This document shows, piece after piece, positions 15,470-25,600 of a DNA stretch of 42,998 bases. The position numbers and the translations under genes are program-made. The DNA lies in the IMG/VR virus record IMGVR_UViG_3300008450_000091, positions 1-42,998 of that record; one strand, written 5' to 3'. How positions within the stretch are numbered: the first letter of the stretch is position 1; each line of letters begins with the position of its first letter. The notes below the pieces were generated by a model that worked only from the letters and a program-made list of their open reading frames with translations, searched no databases and had not been told where the DNA came from. Origin of the DNA: a virus.

Positions 15470-15955
15470 ATGGCTAAGACTTGGGCTGCACCTTTTCCTC
15501 AAGTCCCGGATCTTGGCTCTCCGGGTGTGCGACTGACGACTGCAATGGCGACTACAACTGCGTGGGATGGCACTACTGCGGTTGGTACTGCAATGGCGCT
15601 GATCGACACAGTTAGTGCGACTGACGGTGCGTGGCTTGATAGCATTCGTGCGAAGATCACGAGCACTGCTGGTGGCGCTCCGTCAGGTACGACGAATGAC
15701 AACATCGTGCGCGTGTGGGCTAACAATGGTTCAGCTAACACGACCGCGACGAATAACATTCATCTGGGCGATATCGCTATTCCGCAGCTGGACGTAAACA
15801 CGATGATCAGCACGAATGCTCCATCGCAGGAATACCGCCTTGATCGCTTTCATCCTGTGCCTGCTGGATATCGCATCTATGCAGGTCTCGTGAATGCAGT
15901 CGGTGGCACAAACTGCGCTGTGCATGTCTATGCTGTCATGGCACAGTACTCGTAA
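15470..15955 (+). CDS. Hypothetical tail/virion protein
   Basis: A 161-residue protein with GGAG 9 bases before the ATG. It is Thr/Ala/Asn-rich in the first two thirds and ends in a compact aromatic beta segment (RLDRFHPVPAGYRIYAGLVN...). It looks like a beta-sandwich receptor-contact or fibre-tip accessory protein. Not matched to a named family. Confidence 0.6.
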   Translation: MAKTWAAPFPQVPDLGSPGVRLTTAMATTTAWDGTTAVGTAMALIDTVSATDGAWLDSIRAKITSTAGGAPSGTTNDNIVRVWANNGSANTTATNNIHLGDIAIPQLDVNTMISTNAPSQEYRLDRFHPVPAGYRIYAGLVNAVGGTNCAVHVYAVMAQYS

Positions 15956-15967
15956 GGAGCAAGTAGC

Positions 15968-17644
15968 ATGGTTATGGATTACCGCGCACAGTTGATTGCT
16001 CCTGCGGGCGCGAACAACACTAATCTGCCTAACACTGGCATGAACACAACGATCCCTGATGGCGCTGTGTGGGGGCTTGCTGCATCTTCACAACAGTTAA
16101 TTCAGGTAAACGACGGTGTTGTTGCTACGGAAGCTGCTACGGTGTTGCCGATTGATATCAATTGGGGCACTGCGCTGAGTAACAACAATACTGCTGGTGC
16201 ATCTGTGCTACTTGCGTCTGCTGTTGCTGCGGCGTCAACCAACTATCAGCAAGACAGCTCGGCGCCGATCTCAATTGGTCAAGGACAGATCGCACGCATA
16301 CACTCCGGCAATGGCACAACTGCTACGACTGGAGTAGTTTTACAGATCAGTAGCACAAGTGGCGCAAACAGCATTACACCTGTGACGGTTACATCTGATA
16401 CAGGTATTCTGTTTAGCAGTGTGCAGTTGCTGGCGAGTCGGCGTATCCTGGTTGTGTGGGTCAACGGCTCAAACGTTGTCAAGTTTGCGATCCATAACGC
16501 TGATGGCAGCGTGTTCCTTGCTGCTACAACTGTGGCTACAGCAGCTTCATCGCTTGGTGCTGGCAGCTTTGGCGTCGCAGTGCTTGCAGGCGGTAACTTC
16601 GTCATCTGTTACCAGAAGGTTACGTCACTAAATGCGTCTGCAACCATCTACTCAAGTGCAGGTGTGATTGTTGGCAGTGAGGTAACTGTTGAAGCTGGCG
16701 CAACACCTACGTCTGGTGCAGTGATTGCGTGTGCTAATGGCGATTGGGTGTGGCACTATTATCGTTCTGCTGCGACAACTGGACAGAAGATCGCGCGCTT
16801 CAATAGCACTGGTACAGTAGTTACTGCTGCGACAGTTGTTGTCGCGACAAGCAGTCAGCTTAATGCTAGTTCGCAGTTCAATGCAAACAGCATCGTAGAA
16901 TTGCCGAACGGTAACTTTGCGTTGCTGGCTGCTGCGAGTGGATCGACTCAGCCAACAGTCTACACTGTGTCGTCTTCTCTTGCGCTTGTTGCTACGTACA
17001 ACATTGCTGCTGCTAATGGCACAACTGCACAGCTTCCTGCAATCGATCGTACACCGAATGGCGGATTTGCTGTTGTTACGCAGCTTGCGGCAGGCAGCTT
17101 TGCGTGGCTGATGACATTCGATAGCTCTGGTCGCTTGCTTATTGGCCCTGTGTCATTCGCACTGACAACTGCTGGATCGACAGGCGGCAACATGTCAGGA
17201 CGGCTGTTCTCGATCGGCTCTGCGGGCTTCGTGTACGCATGTTGCAACTACGATGGCGCGACAAATAGCGTGATGCAAGTAGTTACGATCAGTGCTGTCG
17301 GTGTGATCAAGGGATCGCTAGTTGTTGTGCTCACGTCTGCATTCTCTACTGGCCCGTATCGTTGGTCTGCCGCACTGATCAACAACAGCTTCTTGCATAT
17401 CCTGTTTGCTGATGCATCTGTCAACGTTCGTCAAGCGATGTACAAGGTAATGCTGTCGTCGTTCCTTGGTGTTGCGATCACTCAAGGTTCTACACAAGTG
17501 CCTGCGCTGATTTCGACCAAAGGCAGTTACCGTATTAACCAGAATGTCACTGCTGGCGGCGCTGTAGATGGTCGATCTAACACTGTTGCAGGTACACGCG
17601 GTGTTATTGCTGGCCCCTCTGTTTACATGGCAGGACTCATCTAA
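15968..17644 (+). CDS. Large repeat-containing tail adhesin-like protein
   Basis: A 558-residue protein with a perfect AAGGAG site. Several stretches repeat a pattern of LxNGNFxxxxx followed by a strand and a turn (for example LAGGNFVICYQ, LPNGNFALLAA, TPNGGFAVVTQ, roughly 50 residues apart), as in beta-propeller-like adhesins. It is poor in charged residues and very rich in Ala, Thr, Ser, Val. It is probably exposed on the virion for host attachment. The C-terminal 60 residues differ and may trimerise. Exact fold is inferred. Confidence 0.65.
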   Translation: MVMDYRAQLIAPAGANNTNLPNTGMNTTIPDGAVWGLAASSQQLIQVNDGVVATEAATVLPIDINWGTALSNNNTAGASVLLASAVAAASTNYQQDSSAPISIGQGQIARIHSGNGTTATTGVVLQISSTSGANSITPVTVTSDTGILFSSVQLLASRRILVVWVNGSNVVKFAIHNADGSVFLAATTVATAASSLGAGSFGVAVLAGGNFVICYQKVTSLNASATIYSSAGVIVGSEVTVEAGATPTSGAVIACANGDWVWHYYRSAATTGQKIARFNSTGTVVTAATVVVATSSQLNASSQFNANSIVELPNGNFALLAAASGSTQPTVYTVSSSLALVATYNIAAANGTTAQLPAIDRTPNGGFAVVTQLAAGSFAWLMTFDSSGRLLIGPVSFALTTAGSTGGNMSGRLFSIGSAGFVYACCNYDGATNSVMQVVTISAVGVIKGSLVVVLTSAFSTGPYRWSAALINNSFLHILFADASVNVRQAMYKVMLSSFLGVAITQGSTQVPALISTKGSYRINQNVTAGGAVDGRSNTVAGTRGVIAGPSVYMAGLI

Positions 17645-18006
17645 TGAACAAGCTCTACAATGGTGCATCGTTGCTTGCCATCAATGCTGTGTGGAGCGAT
17701 GAGCAGCAAGGTTGGTTGATCAACGAAGGTAAGGTTGCGTTGCATGATCCGCAGCGCAACTACACGCTCAAAGTGATCCCTGACACGGTAACACCGCGAC
17801 AGGCTAAGACTGCTTTGCTCGCTGCTGGACTGCTGGACACAGTGGAAACACTAATGGAGTCGCAGTCACGCGAAGTGCAGTTGAAGTGGACAGAGGCGAT
17901 TGAGTTCGTTCGATCTGATCCTGTGTTTGAGGCGCTGAAGACTGCTCTTGGGTTGACGACAGAGGAAGTCGATGACCTGTTTATTGCGGCGGGAGAGATC
18001 GAATGA
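17644..18006 (+). CDS. Tail-fibre accessory protein
   Basis: A 120-residue protein whose start overlaps the adhesin stop (TAATG). A beta N-terminus leads to a helical C-terminus with VTPRQAKTALLAAGLLDTVE and a final LGLTTEEVDDLFIAA segment. This is a recurring small protein after phage tail fibre genes, often taken to be a fibre chaperone or attachment factor. The function is not proven here. The last 4 bases overlap the next gene (ATGA). Confidence 0.65.
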   Translation: MNKLYNGASLLAINAVWSDEQQGWLINEGKVALHDPQRNYTLKVIPDTVTPRQAKTALLAAGLLDTVETLMESQSREVQLKWTEAIEFVRSDPVFEALKTALGLTTEEVDDLFIAAGEIE

Positions 18007-18245
18007 GTCAGGAGGCTGAAGTTGCCACAATAAAAGCGGATCTTGCGCACTTGACTAAGATCGTTACAGATCTAGTTGAGTCGCACAAGGTGCAAGATGG
18101 TAAACTTGATGAAATCATCACTAAGTTTACCCTCGGTCGCAGCATTGCGTCGTTTCTTGTGAAAGTCTGCATCGGCATTGGCACAGTTGCATCTGCACTT
18201 GTGTTCTTTGTCAAAGAGATCCTTCCTCATATCATTCTGAAGTAG
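18003..18245 (+). CDS. Small coiled-coil membrane protein, lysis-cassette candidate
   Basis: An 80-residue protein. Residues 4-40 are a charged helix with heptad-like spacing, and residues 49-71 are one clear membrane segment (ASFLVKVCIGIGTVASALVFF). The layout recalls small XhlA-like/holin-partner proteins. It lies immediately before an endolysin-type gene and a multi-TM holin-type gene, so membrane permeabilisation or its control is a likely role. GGGAG precedes the start. Confidence 0.7.
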   Translation: MSQEAEVATIKADLAHLTKIVTDLVESHKVQDGKLDEIITKFTLGRSIASFLVKVCIGIGTVASALVFFVKEILPHIILK

Positions 18246-18252
18246 GTGTTAG

Positions 18253-18756
18253 ATGACCGATTTACCGCGCGGCTGGAGAAACAACAATCCTGGTAACATG
18301 CGCCCGTTGCACAACGATACGTGGCGCGGCGAAATTCCGCCAGACACCGGACAGACGCCTGACCCAAACGACGAAATGGGTAGCTATAGTCGCTTTGAGT
18401 CCCCTGTTTGGGGGATCCGCGCGATGATCCGAGACTGCCGAAAAAAGCGTCGGCGAGGACTTAACACTATCCGCAAAATTAAGGAGGTGTACGCTCCCGC
18501 AGCAGATGGAAACGATGTTGCAGCATATGCGCGGGTAGTTGCAAACACAATGAGCCGCATTTTAGGATTTAAAATTGGTCCTGACGATGCGCTGCCGCCC
18601 GACACTGTAGAGGTGCGCATTGCAATGGCTAAAGCAATGGTATTGGTAGAACTTGGTAATCCGTACAACTTCTGGCGCATCAACAATGCGATCGTCATGC
18701 CGTATTGGTATAGCGATACAATGTATCTTGAAGCTGCTGAGTTGGAGATGAAATGA
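18253..18756 (+). CDS. Endolysin / muralytic enzyme
   Basis: A 167-residue protein beginning with RGWRNNNPGNMR (residues 6-17), the signature start of a phage muralytic domain also found in virion lysozyme-like proteins, followed by FESPVWGIRAM (48-58) and VYAPAADGND (79-88). It should cut peptidoglycan glycan strands at lysis. No signal peptide is visible, so it probably depends on the neighbouring holin. It overlaps the following holin-type gene by 4 bases (ATGA). Confidence 0.8.
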   Translation: MTDLPRGWRNNNPGNMRPLHNDTWRGEIPPDTGQTPDPNDEMGSYSRFESPVWGIRAMIRDCRKKRRRGLNTIRKIKEVYAPAADGNDVAAYARVVANTMSRILGFKIGPDDALPPDTVEVRIAMAKAMVLVELGNPYNFWRINNAIVMPYWYSDTMYLEAAELEMK

Positions 18757-19277
18757 GCTTCCTAGATGATCTTGGCAAAGCTGCTGGTGATATCATACGA
18801 GGTGCAGCACCTGGATTAGCTGCGGCACTTGGTGGACCGTTTGCAGGACTTGCTGCACAGGCATTGATCGACAATGTGCTTCCTGGCGGAGACGTAGCTA
18901 CCGTTGGCGCTAAGATTGCTGCAATGTCGCCTGCTGATATTGCGATGCTGAAAAAAGTAGAGAATGATTTTATCGTTGCGATGGAGCAAGCAGGCATTGA
19001 TCGAACTAAGTTAGTCTATGCCGATATTGCCAATGCGCGTGATCGTGAGAAAACGCTACGTGATTGGGTTCCTGCGACACTTGGCTTGATGATTACGTTC
19101 GGCTTCTTCGGTATTGTCGCATACATGTGTCTTCGTGCATTGCCTTCTGCAAATGAGCAGGTCCTGACGTACATGTTAGGCAGTTTAAACACTGCATGGA
19201 TTAGTGTTGTAGCTTATTACTACGGCTCGTCGCGTGGCAGTGACAAGAAGACGGAACTATTAGGGACCACTAAGTGA
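18753..19277 (+). CDS. Holin-like membrane protein
   Basis: A 174-residue protein. A Gly/Ala-rich amphipathic or membrane segment lies at about 20-40. Two strong membrane helices follow, at about 106-128 (VPATLGLMITFGFFGIVAYM) and 137-157 (ending WISVVAYYYGSS). The ANARDREKTLRDWVPA lead-in is typical of the three-TM phage holin family. It would open the inner membrane to let the endolysin out. Confidence 0.75.
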   Translation: MSFLDDLGKAAGDIIRGAAPGLAAALGGPFAGLAAQALIDNVLPGGDVATVGAKIAAMSPADIAMLKKVENDFIVAMEQAGIDRTKLVYADIANARDREKTLRDWVPATLGLMITFGFFGIVAYMCLRALPSANEQVLTYMLGSLNTAWISVVAYYYGSSRGSDKKTELLGTTK

Positions 19278-19301
19278 CCCTAGACCATAAGGTATAGACG
19301 A

Positions 19302-19829
19302 ATGCCCCTTGACAATAATTACGCCGTGAGTAAAATGCGGTATCCGCCGCTAGAGAGGAACGTCGCAGACGTGATAATTCGGCCTTTTCGTAAGTCAACT
19401 GATGAGCAATCTGCGTTAGAGTTATGCAAATATGCGCACGCTACAACGAAGTATGCGAATGAAGAGTTTGATGACTCGCGTGTGTTGTTACATGGCACAG
19501 AGGTTGACGAAGGTGTGAGAGACGTTTGTGGCTTTGTTGCTGTTGAAGGTAACAAAGTCGTTGGACTGATCTTTGGTTACAGGATTTACAACTTTATCAA
19601 CATCAACAGCATAGCAATCGATCGCGCGCTATATGTGCTGCCTGAATATCGATCTGTTGGTACGTTTGATAAGTTACTCACTGCGTTTGAACAGTGGGCC
19701 GCTGAAGATGCTTGGTGCAAACAGGCGATCATCAGTGTGACAGAGATGGACCGTTGCGCGTCGGTACATCGACTGCTACGAACACGCGGCTACACACTCA
19801 AATACAGACAGTTTGGTAAGGAGTTGTAA
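19302..19829 (+). CDS. GNAT-family acetyltransferase
   Basis: A 175-residue protein. After an N-terminal arm it shows the GNAT order: VCGFVAVEGNKVVGLIFG (beta strands), then the acetyl-CoA loop region in LYVLPEYRSVGTFDKLLTAF (about 109-128), where Arg-x-x-Gly replaces the usual RxxGxG/A more loosely, and a final YTLKYRQFGKEL strand. The substrate is unknown. Its place between lysis and internal virion genes is unusual but such enzymes do appear in podoviral late blocks. AAGG 9 bases upstream supports the ATG at 19302; an ATG at 19335 is possible. Confidence 0.75.
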   Translation: MPLDNNYAVSKMRYPPLERNVADVIIRPFRKSTDEQSALELCKYAHATTKYANEEFDDSRVLLHGTEVDEGVRDVCGFVAVEGNKVVGLIFGYRIYNFININSIAIDRALYVLPEYRSVGTFDKLLTAFEQWAAEDAWCKQAIISVTEMDRCASVHRLLRTRGYTLKYRQFGKEL

Positions 19830-19831
19830 TC

Positions 19832-20824
19832 ATGGGTGGAGGGGCTCCGTCTGCACCGCCGGATAATTCGCTTGAGATCGAGCGTATGCGGCAAGAGCGC
19901 GAAGACAAAGCTGCGGCTGCGGCAAAGCTTGAAGCTGACTCGAATAAGACGAAAGCTTTAGAGACTGCTCGCAAGAATAAGGCTACGTCTCGCACGACCG
20001 CATTAGCGCAGCTTGATGATCTGTTGAGTAACAGCGGATTACCGAGTTCAAACCCATCATTTGTGCCGATTAAAACGAAGTTGCAACAGCAGCTTGATGA
20101 GCAGTACAATGCTCTTGGCGACGATGATGCAGATCAGATCTCTAAGGGCCTTGCTGGGCTAGATCCGAAGAAGCTTGCACAAAATGCAATTGATACGGAT
20201 CTGACAAAGCAGCGTCGCGGTTCATTGATGGACCTTGAGAAGTATTACAACGACTCAACTGCAACTTCTCGTATCGGTGACACACTTGATGATCCGTATA
20301 TTGATGAAGTGCTGAATGAGAAGTATGCGCAGTACGCAACGCAGCTTGAGAATAGCAAGAAGCGTGGCACACTGGTTGGCCCTGGCTACGAGAAGGCACT
20401 CGCTGCACTAAATCAACAGCGTGAAGCTGGTCGCGCGACGTATCAAGAACTTGGTAGCTCTGTGCTGAACGAAGGGCGCGAGCGGATCAACAAGATCGGT
20501 GCAAGTGCGCGTGATGCTGCCAACACTGCTGACTACACGAAGGTTTTTACACCTGCTACGTATGAAAAGCAGTTGAACGACTACTTCAATGAGTTCAGTG
20601 GCGGACTTGGTGGACGCATTAAAGGCACGGTGTCCGCTGTCGATCCGTTTGACTTCGGTGAAGCGCTGGTTGCTGGCGGCATTGCGCAAGGTCCGCAGGC
20701 TAAGGGCACGAGTGGTGTGAACCTGATCAATCCGCAGTCAGTGCTTGCTGGCGGCGGTGAAGATGGTGCTACATCTGCTAACAAGAAAGACAAGCGTGGG
20801 CTAGACTCACAGGGGACTTTCTAA
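19832..20824 (+). CDS. Internal virion / ejection-type protein
   Basis: A 330-residue protein starting MGGGAPSAPPDNS, followed by a long charged helix (about 15-60), Gln/Lys/Asp-rich helical middle and a Gly-rich C-terminus. GGAG is 8 bases before the ATG. The same kind of Gly/Pro leader followed by helices is common in podoviral internal proteins that precede larger ejection proteins, as here. The protein probably lies inside the capsid and leaves with the DNA; that is inferred from order and composition. Confidence 0.6.
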   Translation: MGGGAPSAPPDNSLEIERMRQEREDKAAAAAKLEADSNKTKALETARKNKATSRTTALAQLDDLLSNSGLPSSNPSFVPIKTKLQQQLDEQYNALGDDDADQISKGLAGLDPKKLAQNAIDTDLTKQRRGSLMDLEKYYNDSTATSRIGDTLDDPYIDEVLNEKYAQYATQLENSKKRGTLVGPGYEKALAALNQQREAGRATYQELGSSVLNEGRERINKIGASARDAANTADYTKVFTPATYEKQLNDYFNEFSGGLGGRIKGTVSAVDPFDFGEALVAGGIAQGPQAKGTSGVNLINPQSVLAGGGEDGATSANKKDKRGLDSQGTF

Positions 20825-21744
20825 TGTCGTATTTATCGCTGATCCCTGCTGGCGTGTCCATGATCGGTGGCATCATGGGCAGTAATGCGCAGTCGCAAGC
20901 TGCTTCGTTGCAGGCACTGATGCAGCAGCGACAGTATGAAGCGCAATTGCGTGCACAGAATGAGGCAGGGTTTAAGGCTCTTGCAGGTCGTAACACAGTT
21001 GATGGACTGTCGTACTACGACCCTGCAACTAACCAGGTGCGCGAGTCGCTGAGTGCTGGTGGAACCATCCGTAAAGGCATGAGTGATGCTAATACGGAAC
21101 GTGCGCTGACGACTGGTGCGCAGCGTAATGAGCGTGTTGCATCTGCGAACGAGAAAGACTTTGAGACAGGTCGTGCAGATGCGAATAAGTTCTATCAGGA
21201 TCTGCGTACAGGTTATCGACCGAGCGATGATTACATTGCTGGACAAGATACGTTAGCAAATCTGCAAGATGGCAAAGAGGCAATGAAAGCTGTAGGCACG
21301 CAGATGCTGCGTAGTCCTGCGGCGAGTAATGCTGGTCCGCTGTTAGAGTTGCTGCGCGGTGTTGGTAACAGCGGTGCGCGGTCTACGATTGCTCGTGGTA
21401 AACTGGCTGGCCTTGGTCAAGGTGCAAACATTCGTAATGCAATGAATGCATCTGCGTTGTCTACTGCTGCGGGGCTAACACGTCGTGAAGGTCCGCAAGG
21501 TGCTGTGCCAACTATTGGTACACCTGATATCGGTGGTGTGAGCCCTGTTGCGGCATCACAGGCTATGCGCGGTGTGCAAGGGCAGACACCGTTGCGCCAA
21601 CAGCCGTTTCAGTTCGGTGCTGCGGCGAACGGCCTTAGTTCAATGCTGCAAGACTTCTTGGCATCACGTGAAGCACAGCCTAAAGTTACTCCAAAAGGCT
21701 CAGGTGCTGATTGGAAGTATGAGTCTGGGCAAGGTTGGGAGTAA
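20824..21744 (+). CDS. Internal virion protein, ejection channel candidate
   Basis: A 306-residue protein overlapping the previous stop (TAATG). Its N-terminus (SLIPAGVSMIGGIMGSNAQ) is a small-residue hydrophobic segment with Gly spacing like that of T7 gp14-type proteins that enter the outer membrane. A long Gln/Ala/Arg helix follows (about 22-50). The rest is helical, then Gly/Ala/Pro-rich. It may form part of the trans-envelope DNA channel with the two downstream proteins. Confidence 0.6.
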   Translation: MSYLSLIPAGVSMIGGIMGSNAQSQAASLQALMQQRQYEAQLRAQNEAGFKALAGRNTVDGLSYYDPATNQVRESLSAGGTIRKGMSDANTERALTTGAQRNERVASANEKDFETGRADANKFYQDLRTGYRPSDDYIAGQDTLANLQDGKEAMKAVGTQMLRSPAASNAGPLLELLRGVGNSGARSTIARGKLAGLGQGANIRNAMNASALSTAAGLTRREGPQGAVPTIGTPDIGGVSPVAASQAMRGVQGQTPLRQQPFQFGAAANGLSSMLQDFLASREAQPKVTPKGSGADWKYESGQGWE

Positions 21745-21749
21745 CAACG

Positions 21750-22628
21750 ATGGCACAGCCGACAAGCATGTTGCAGCGTCTTGATCCACGTATGTTAGAT
21801 CCTGATGCGCTTGAGCAAGTTACTACACAGGCGATGGTTGCACCTGGACAGGATGACGCGACACGAGGGTTTGTCGGTGCGACGTTGCCGTATCTCACGA
21901 AGATGCGCCAACAGCGCGCGGCTGACTACACGCAGCAGATTGGCGAGACAAATCAGTTGCAGATGTTGATGCAGCAGCGTGCGCAACAGGCAATGATGGA
22001 CAAAGCTGCGCTTGACTTCGATCAGTCGAATACGAAGGAAGGCTTTGCACCTGGAACAACTGATGTCGGCCGGCGTATGCTGACTCCTGGCGCATTAGCT
22101 GGGCTTAATCGTGTGCAGACGAACCGTGAGCAGATGCAGCGTGGCACAGCGTTCAAGGATGCTGGTGCTGGTGCGGCGAGCTTTGCAAACAGCAATCTTG
22201 ATGTTAAGCCTGATGAGCTTGAAGCGCAGACAGGTATTCGTGCTGTTGACGGAACACCTGTGCGACTTGAAGCTGCACGTATTGCTGCTGCGGCAAAAGG
22301 TGGTGGCACGAACAATGTGACTATTCAAACGACTGCTGTAGACAACAACGGTAATCCTGTTGTGATTACCAACAAAGGCCCTGCCGCACCGCAAACGTAT
22401 GCTGGCGCTAATGTGCAACCTCCTGCATCTGGTGGCAGCGCACCTGCAATTCCTATGTCGCCGAAAGCGTCTGCTGCAATTGATCAAATCAACGCAACTC
22501 GCACTGCTGCTGGTTTGCCGCCTATTCGCAAGAACGCATTCGTGCAGCAGCCTAACGGATCATACGTTGCACAGGGTAACGGCAAGATGATGATCATTGA
22601 TCAGTTTGGCAAAGTAACGGAGAAGTAG
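21750..22628 (+). CDS. Internal virion protein
   Basis: A 292-residue protein. The ATG at 21750 has GGAG 8 bases upstream, so it is chosen over an in-frame TTG at 21735. An extended Met/Gln/Arg-rich helix covers about residues 45-85, then Gly/Pro/Ala-rich flexible stretches alternate with short strands. It is the third of four consecutive genes with ejection-protein character. No named family can be assigned. Confidence 0.6.
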   Translation: MAQPTSMLQRLDPRMLDPDALEQVTTQAMVAPGQDDATRGFVGATLPYLTKMRQQRAADYTQQIGETNQLQMLMQQRAQQAMMDKAALDFDQSNTKEGFAPGTTDVGRRMLTPGALAGLNRVQTNREQMQRGTAFKDAGAGAASFANSNLDVKPDELEAQTGIRAVDGTPVRLEAARIAAAAKGGGTNNVTIQTTAVDNNGNPVVITNKGPAAPQTYAGANVQPPASGGSAPAIPMSPKASAAIDQINATRTAAGLPPIRKNAFVQQPNGSYVAQGNGKMMIIDQFGKVTEK

Positions 22629-22631
22629 CAC

Positions 22632-25600
22632 ATGGGCATGCTCGCTGATTACTTGGCTAAGATCAAGCAGCCGTTTATCGATGCAGAAAATCGCCTGTCG
22701 CCAGATCAGCGTGCTGCTATGTCTGCTGTTGGCGGACCGACACTTGGTGATTATGCGGAAACAGGCAAGCGTGTTGCTGCTGGTGCAATTGCGTCGCCTA
22801 TCACGTTGCCATCTGCAATCATTACTGCACCGAATGACATCACTAAGCTAGTTGATGCAGGTACGGCTATTGCGGCTGATAAAGGCATGATGAAGGAAGG
22901 TACGCAATGGAATGCTGCGTTGCCTGATACACCGTTTGTCAAACCTGTAGACGAGTTCTCTGATACTGCGCAGCACTTTGTTGATCGACAACTTGGTCTC
23001 GGTACTGCGACAACACCACAGGACATTGCTGCTGAAGTTGCAGGACAGATGTTGCTGAACCCTTCTGCGATTGTGAAGGGATTGGGCAAGGTCCCTGGTG
23101 CGCTGACTAAGACTGCTGATGTGGTTACAGGAACGCCAAATAGCGCTGCTGGTAAAGGTGCTGTCGTCACACTCGCTGGCGGTGCTGCGGCTGGTGCAGA
23201 TGCATTGATGAACGATGCAAATGCTGATCCGTACGCATCGCTTGTAGAGTTGCCTGCAAACAGTGCGCAAACTGCAACACAAGCTGGTGCGGCTGAAGCT
23301 GCTAAAGCTGTTGCAGATCCGTATGCTGGTCTAACGGAGGTAAGCGAACCAGCTGTAACCCCTTTCACTGGTGAAGCTGAGCGACGTAAGGCACAAGATG
23401 ATGTCGATCTTGTGGGCATGTTCACTGACAACTGGGGCAAGTTTGCGACTGCTGCGGCTGTAACTGCTGGTGGGCTAGTTGCGTGGCGCGCGATGAAAGC
23501 AAAGCCTGCACTTGATGCGTTGTATGAGGCGTCGAGCGCACTTGGTCACAATACACCTGTGCAATACACGAGTGATGCAGTCAAAGTGAAGGCTGGCTTG
23601 CTCGATGGAAACATGCGTGTGCAGGAGATTGTCGATAAGACGCTTGGGCTAAATGACAAGATTGCTGCGCAGACGATTGCAGATGAAATCTCACGTGTTG
23701 GATCGCCACTTGGTGCGCAAGAGCGTGCTATGTTTGTGCTTGACACAGGTAAGTTGCCTGATAGTGCGATTGAAATGCCTGCGTTTCGTACGTTTGCAAA
23801 CTCTGTCGAAGCTGCACAACGTGATGCACCTGATGCATTAGCTCGTTACACACGTGGTGCGCTTGCTGCTGATGAACTTGAAGCGCGCGCGTTGGGCAAG
23901 ATTTCGCCTGACATGGGTACGATGGATGACCTGAAGTTACAGGTTGCAGCTATGCGTACAGACCCTGTTGCACTCGCGTTGCACGATCGGCAGAAGAGCA
24001 TGATGAACGCAATGCTTGATTGGCATCGTGAGCGCGGCTCTATTAGTGCCGAGAAATACAACGAGTTGCGCATGACGCAGCCGAGCTATATTCCTCGTAT
24101 GCAAGCTGACAAAGCGACAGAGATTAAGCTGACTGATCCATCGTCGATCTCTAAGCGCGCTGCTGAGATATTCTCTGGTGATCCGCTCAACGATGCTGGT
24201 GGACAGAAACTTGCATCGCTGTTTGAGCGTGAAGGTCGTGCTGTCGGTGAGAAGATCATTGATCCTGTTACAGCGATGGAACAGTATATTGCGCGCTCTG
24301 TGCGATATGTCGAAGTCAACAAGATCCGTGATGACGTGATCCGTGCTGTTGAAGAGACAGTGAAAGTTGACAAAGACAACATCTACAAGACGCTGTTTAC
24401 GAAAGAGAAAGCACCGAGCGATAACACTGTCACAGTGCGTCGTGATGGGCACGAGATGCACTATCGCGTAGATGATGCAGCTATCCATTCAGCCATGCTG
24501 TTTACGCCTAAGATCGTGCTTCCACTGATGAATGCACAGCGTAAAATCATGTCTACTGGCACGACAGGTTTACTCGCGCCGCTGCAAGCACTTACGTCAT
24601 TCATGTATGATGCAGGTGTTGCTGGCACAATGGCTCCCAAACAGTTTAAACACTCTTTCTTTGGCGCACCAATCAATGACGGAATTAGTGGCTATATCCA
24701 TGGCGCACGTGGGCTGGTGTATGGCATTGCTGGAGACATGTCGCGTGCTGCTGCAAATGCACTTGAAAAGTCATACATGGCAGATGGCTTACTAGCAGAT
24801 ATGGTGAAAGCTGTTGGGTTAGATCCAGTTGATCTTGCTCGACGCGGTGCAGAGGGTTACACGAATGGTGTGTTAGGCATGTTCCGTGAAGCGGGGCTGT
24901 CTGGCGCAGGACGATTTGACAAAGATGCACAGTTGCTGATGGTGCAGTCTGCAATGAACCAACTTGCGCCTGCTGTGAAGAACGGAGCACTGAAGACTCC
25001 TGCGATCAAGATGTACAATGCGTACACGGCATTACATGAAGCGTTCAACTCTGCACAGCGGCTGTCGTTCTTTGCGATGAACCTCAAAGATGGCATGACG
25101 AAGCCGGAACTGAATGCGCTGATTAAGGCTACTGCGGAGTTGACAGGTGACTTCCGTAAGCGTGGTGACTCGACTAACAAGTTGATCGCTGGTGTGCGTG
25201 AAGCAATGCCGTATGGCAACGTGACGCTGCAAGCACTGGGGCAGATGGCTAAGATGTCACGCGATCAGCCATTGCGCACGATCTCAGGGTATGTCATGGG
25301 TGGCATGGTGCCGGCGTTGGCTACGCTGACTGCTGCGTACTACGCTGGCCCTGAAGCAATGGATCATCTATTGTTCCAGTTGTCGCCAGGACAGAGGTCA
25401 AGTCGTGCGCCTATCTATATGCCGGGGGAAGATCCTACGCAAGCAGTGCTGGTGCCTGTAGATCCGTTGCAGCGTATTCCGTACAGCATGATGTTGCATG
25501 TCATGGCACCGCTGTTTAGTCATGCAGCTAATGCAGAGAGCGGAATTGGTGACAGTTTCGTTGATGCAATCTACAGCTACATCACTGATCTGACAAATGA

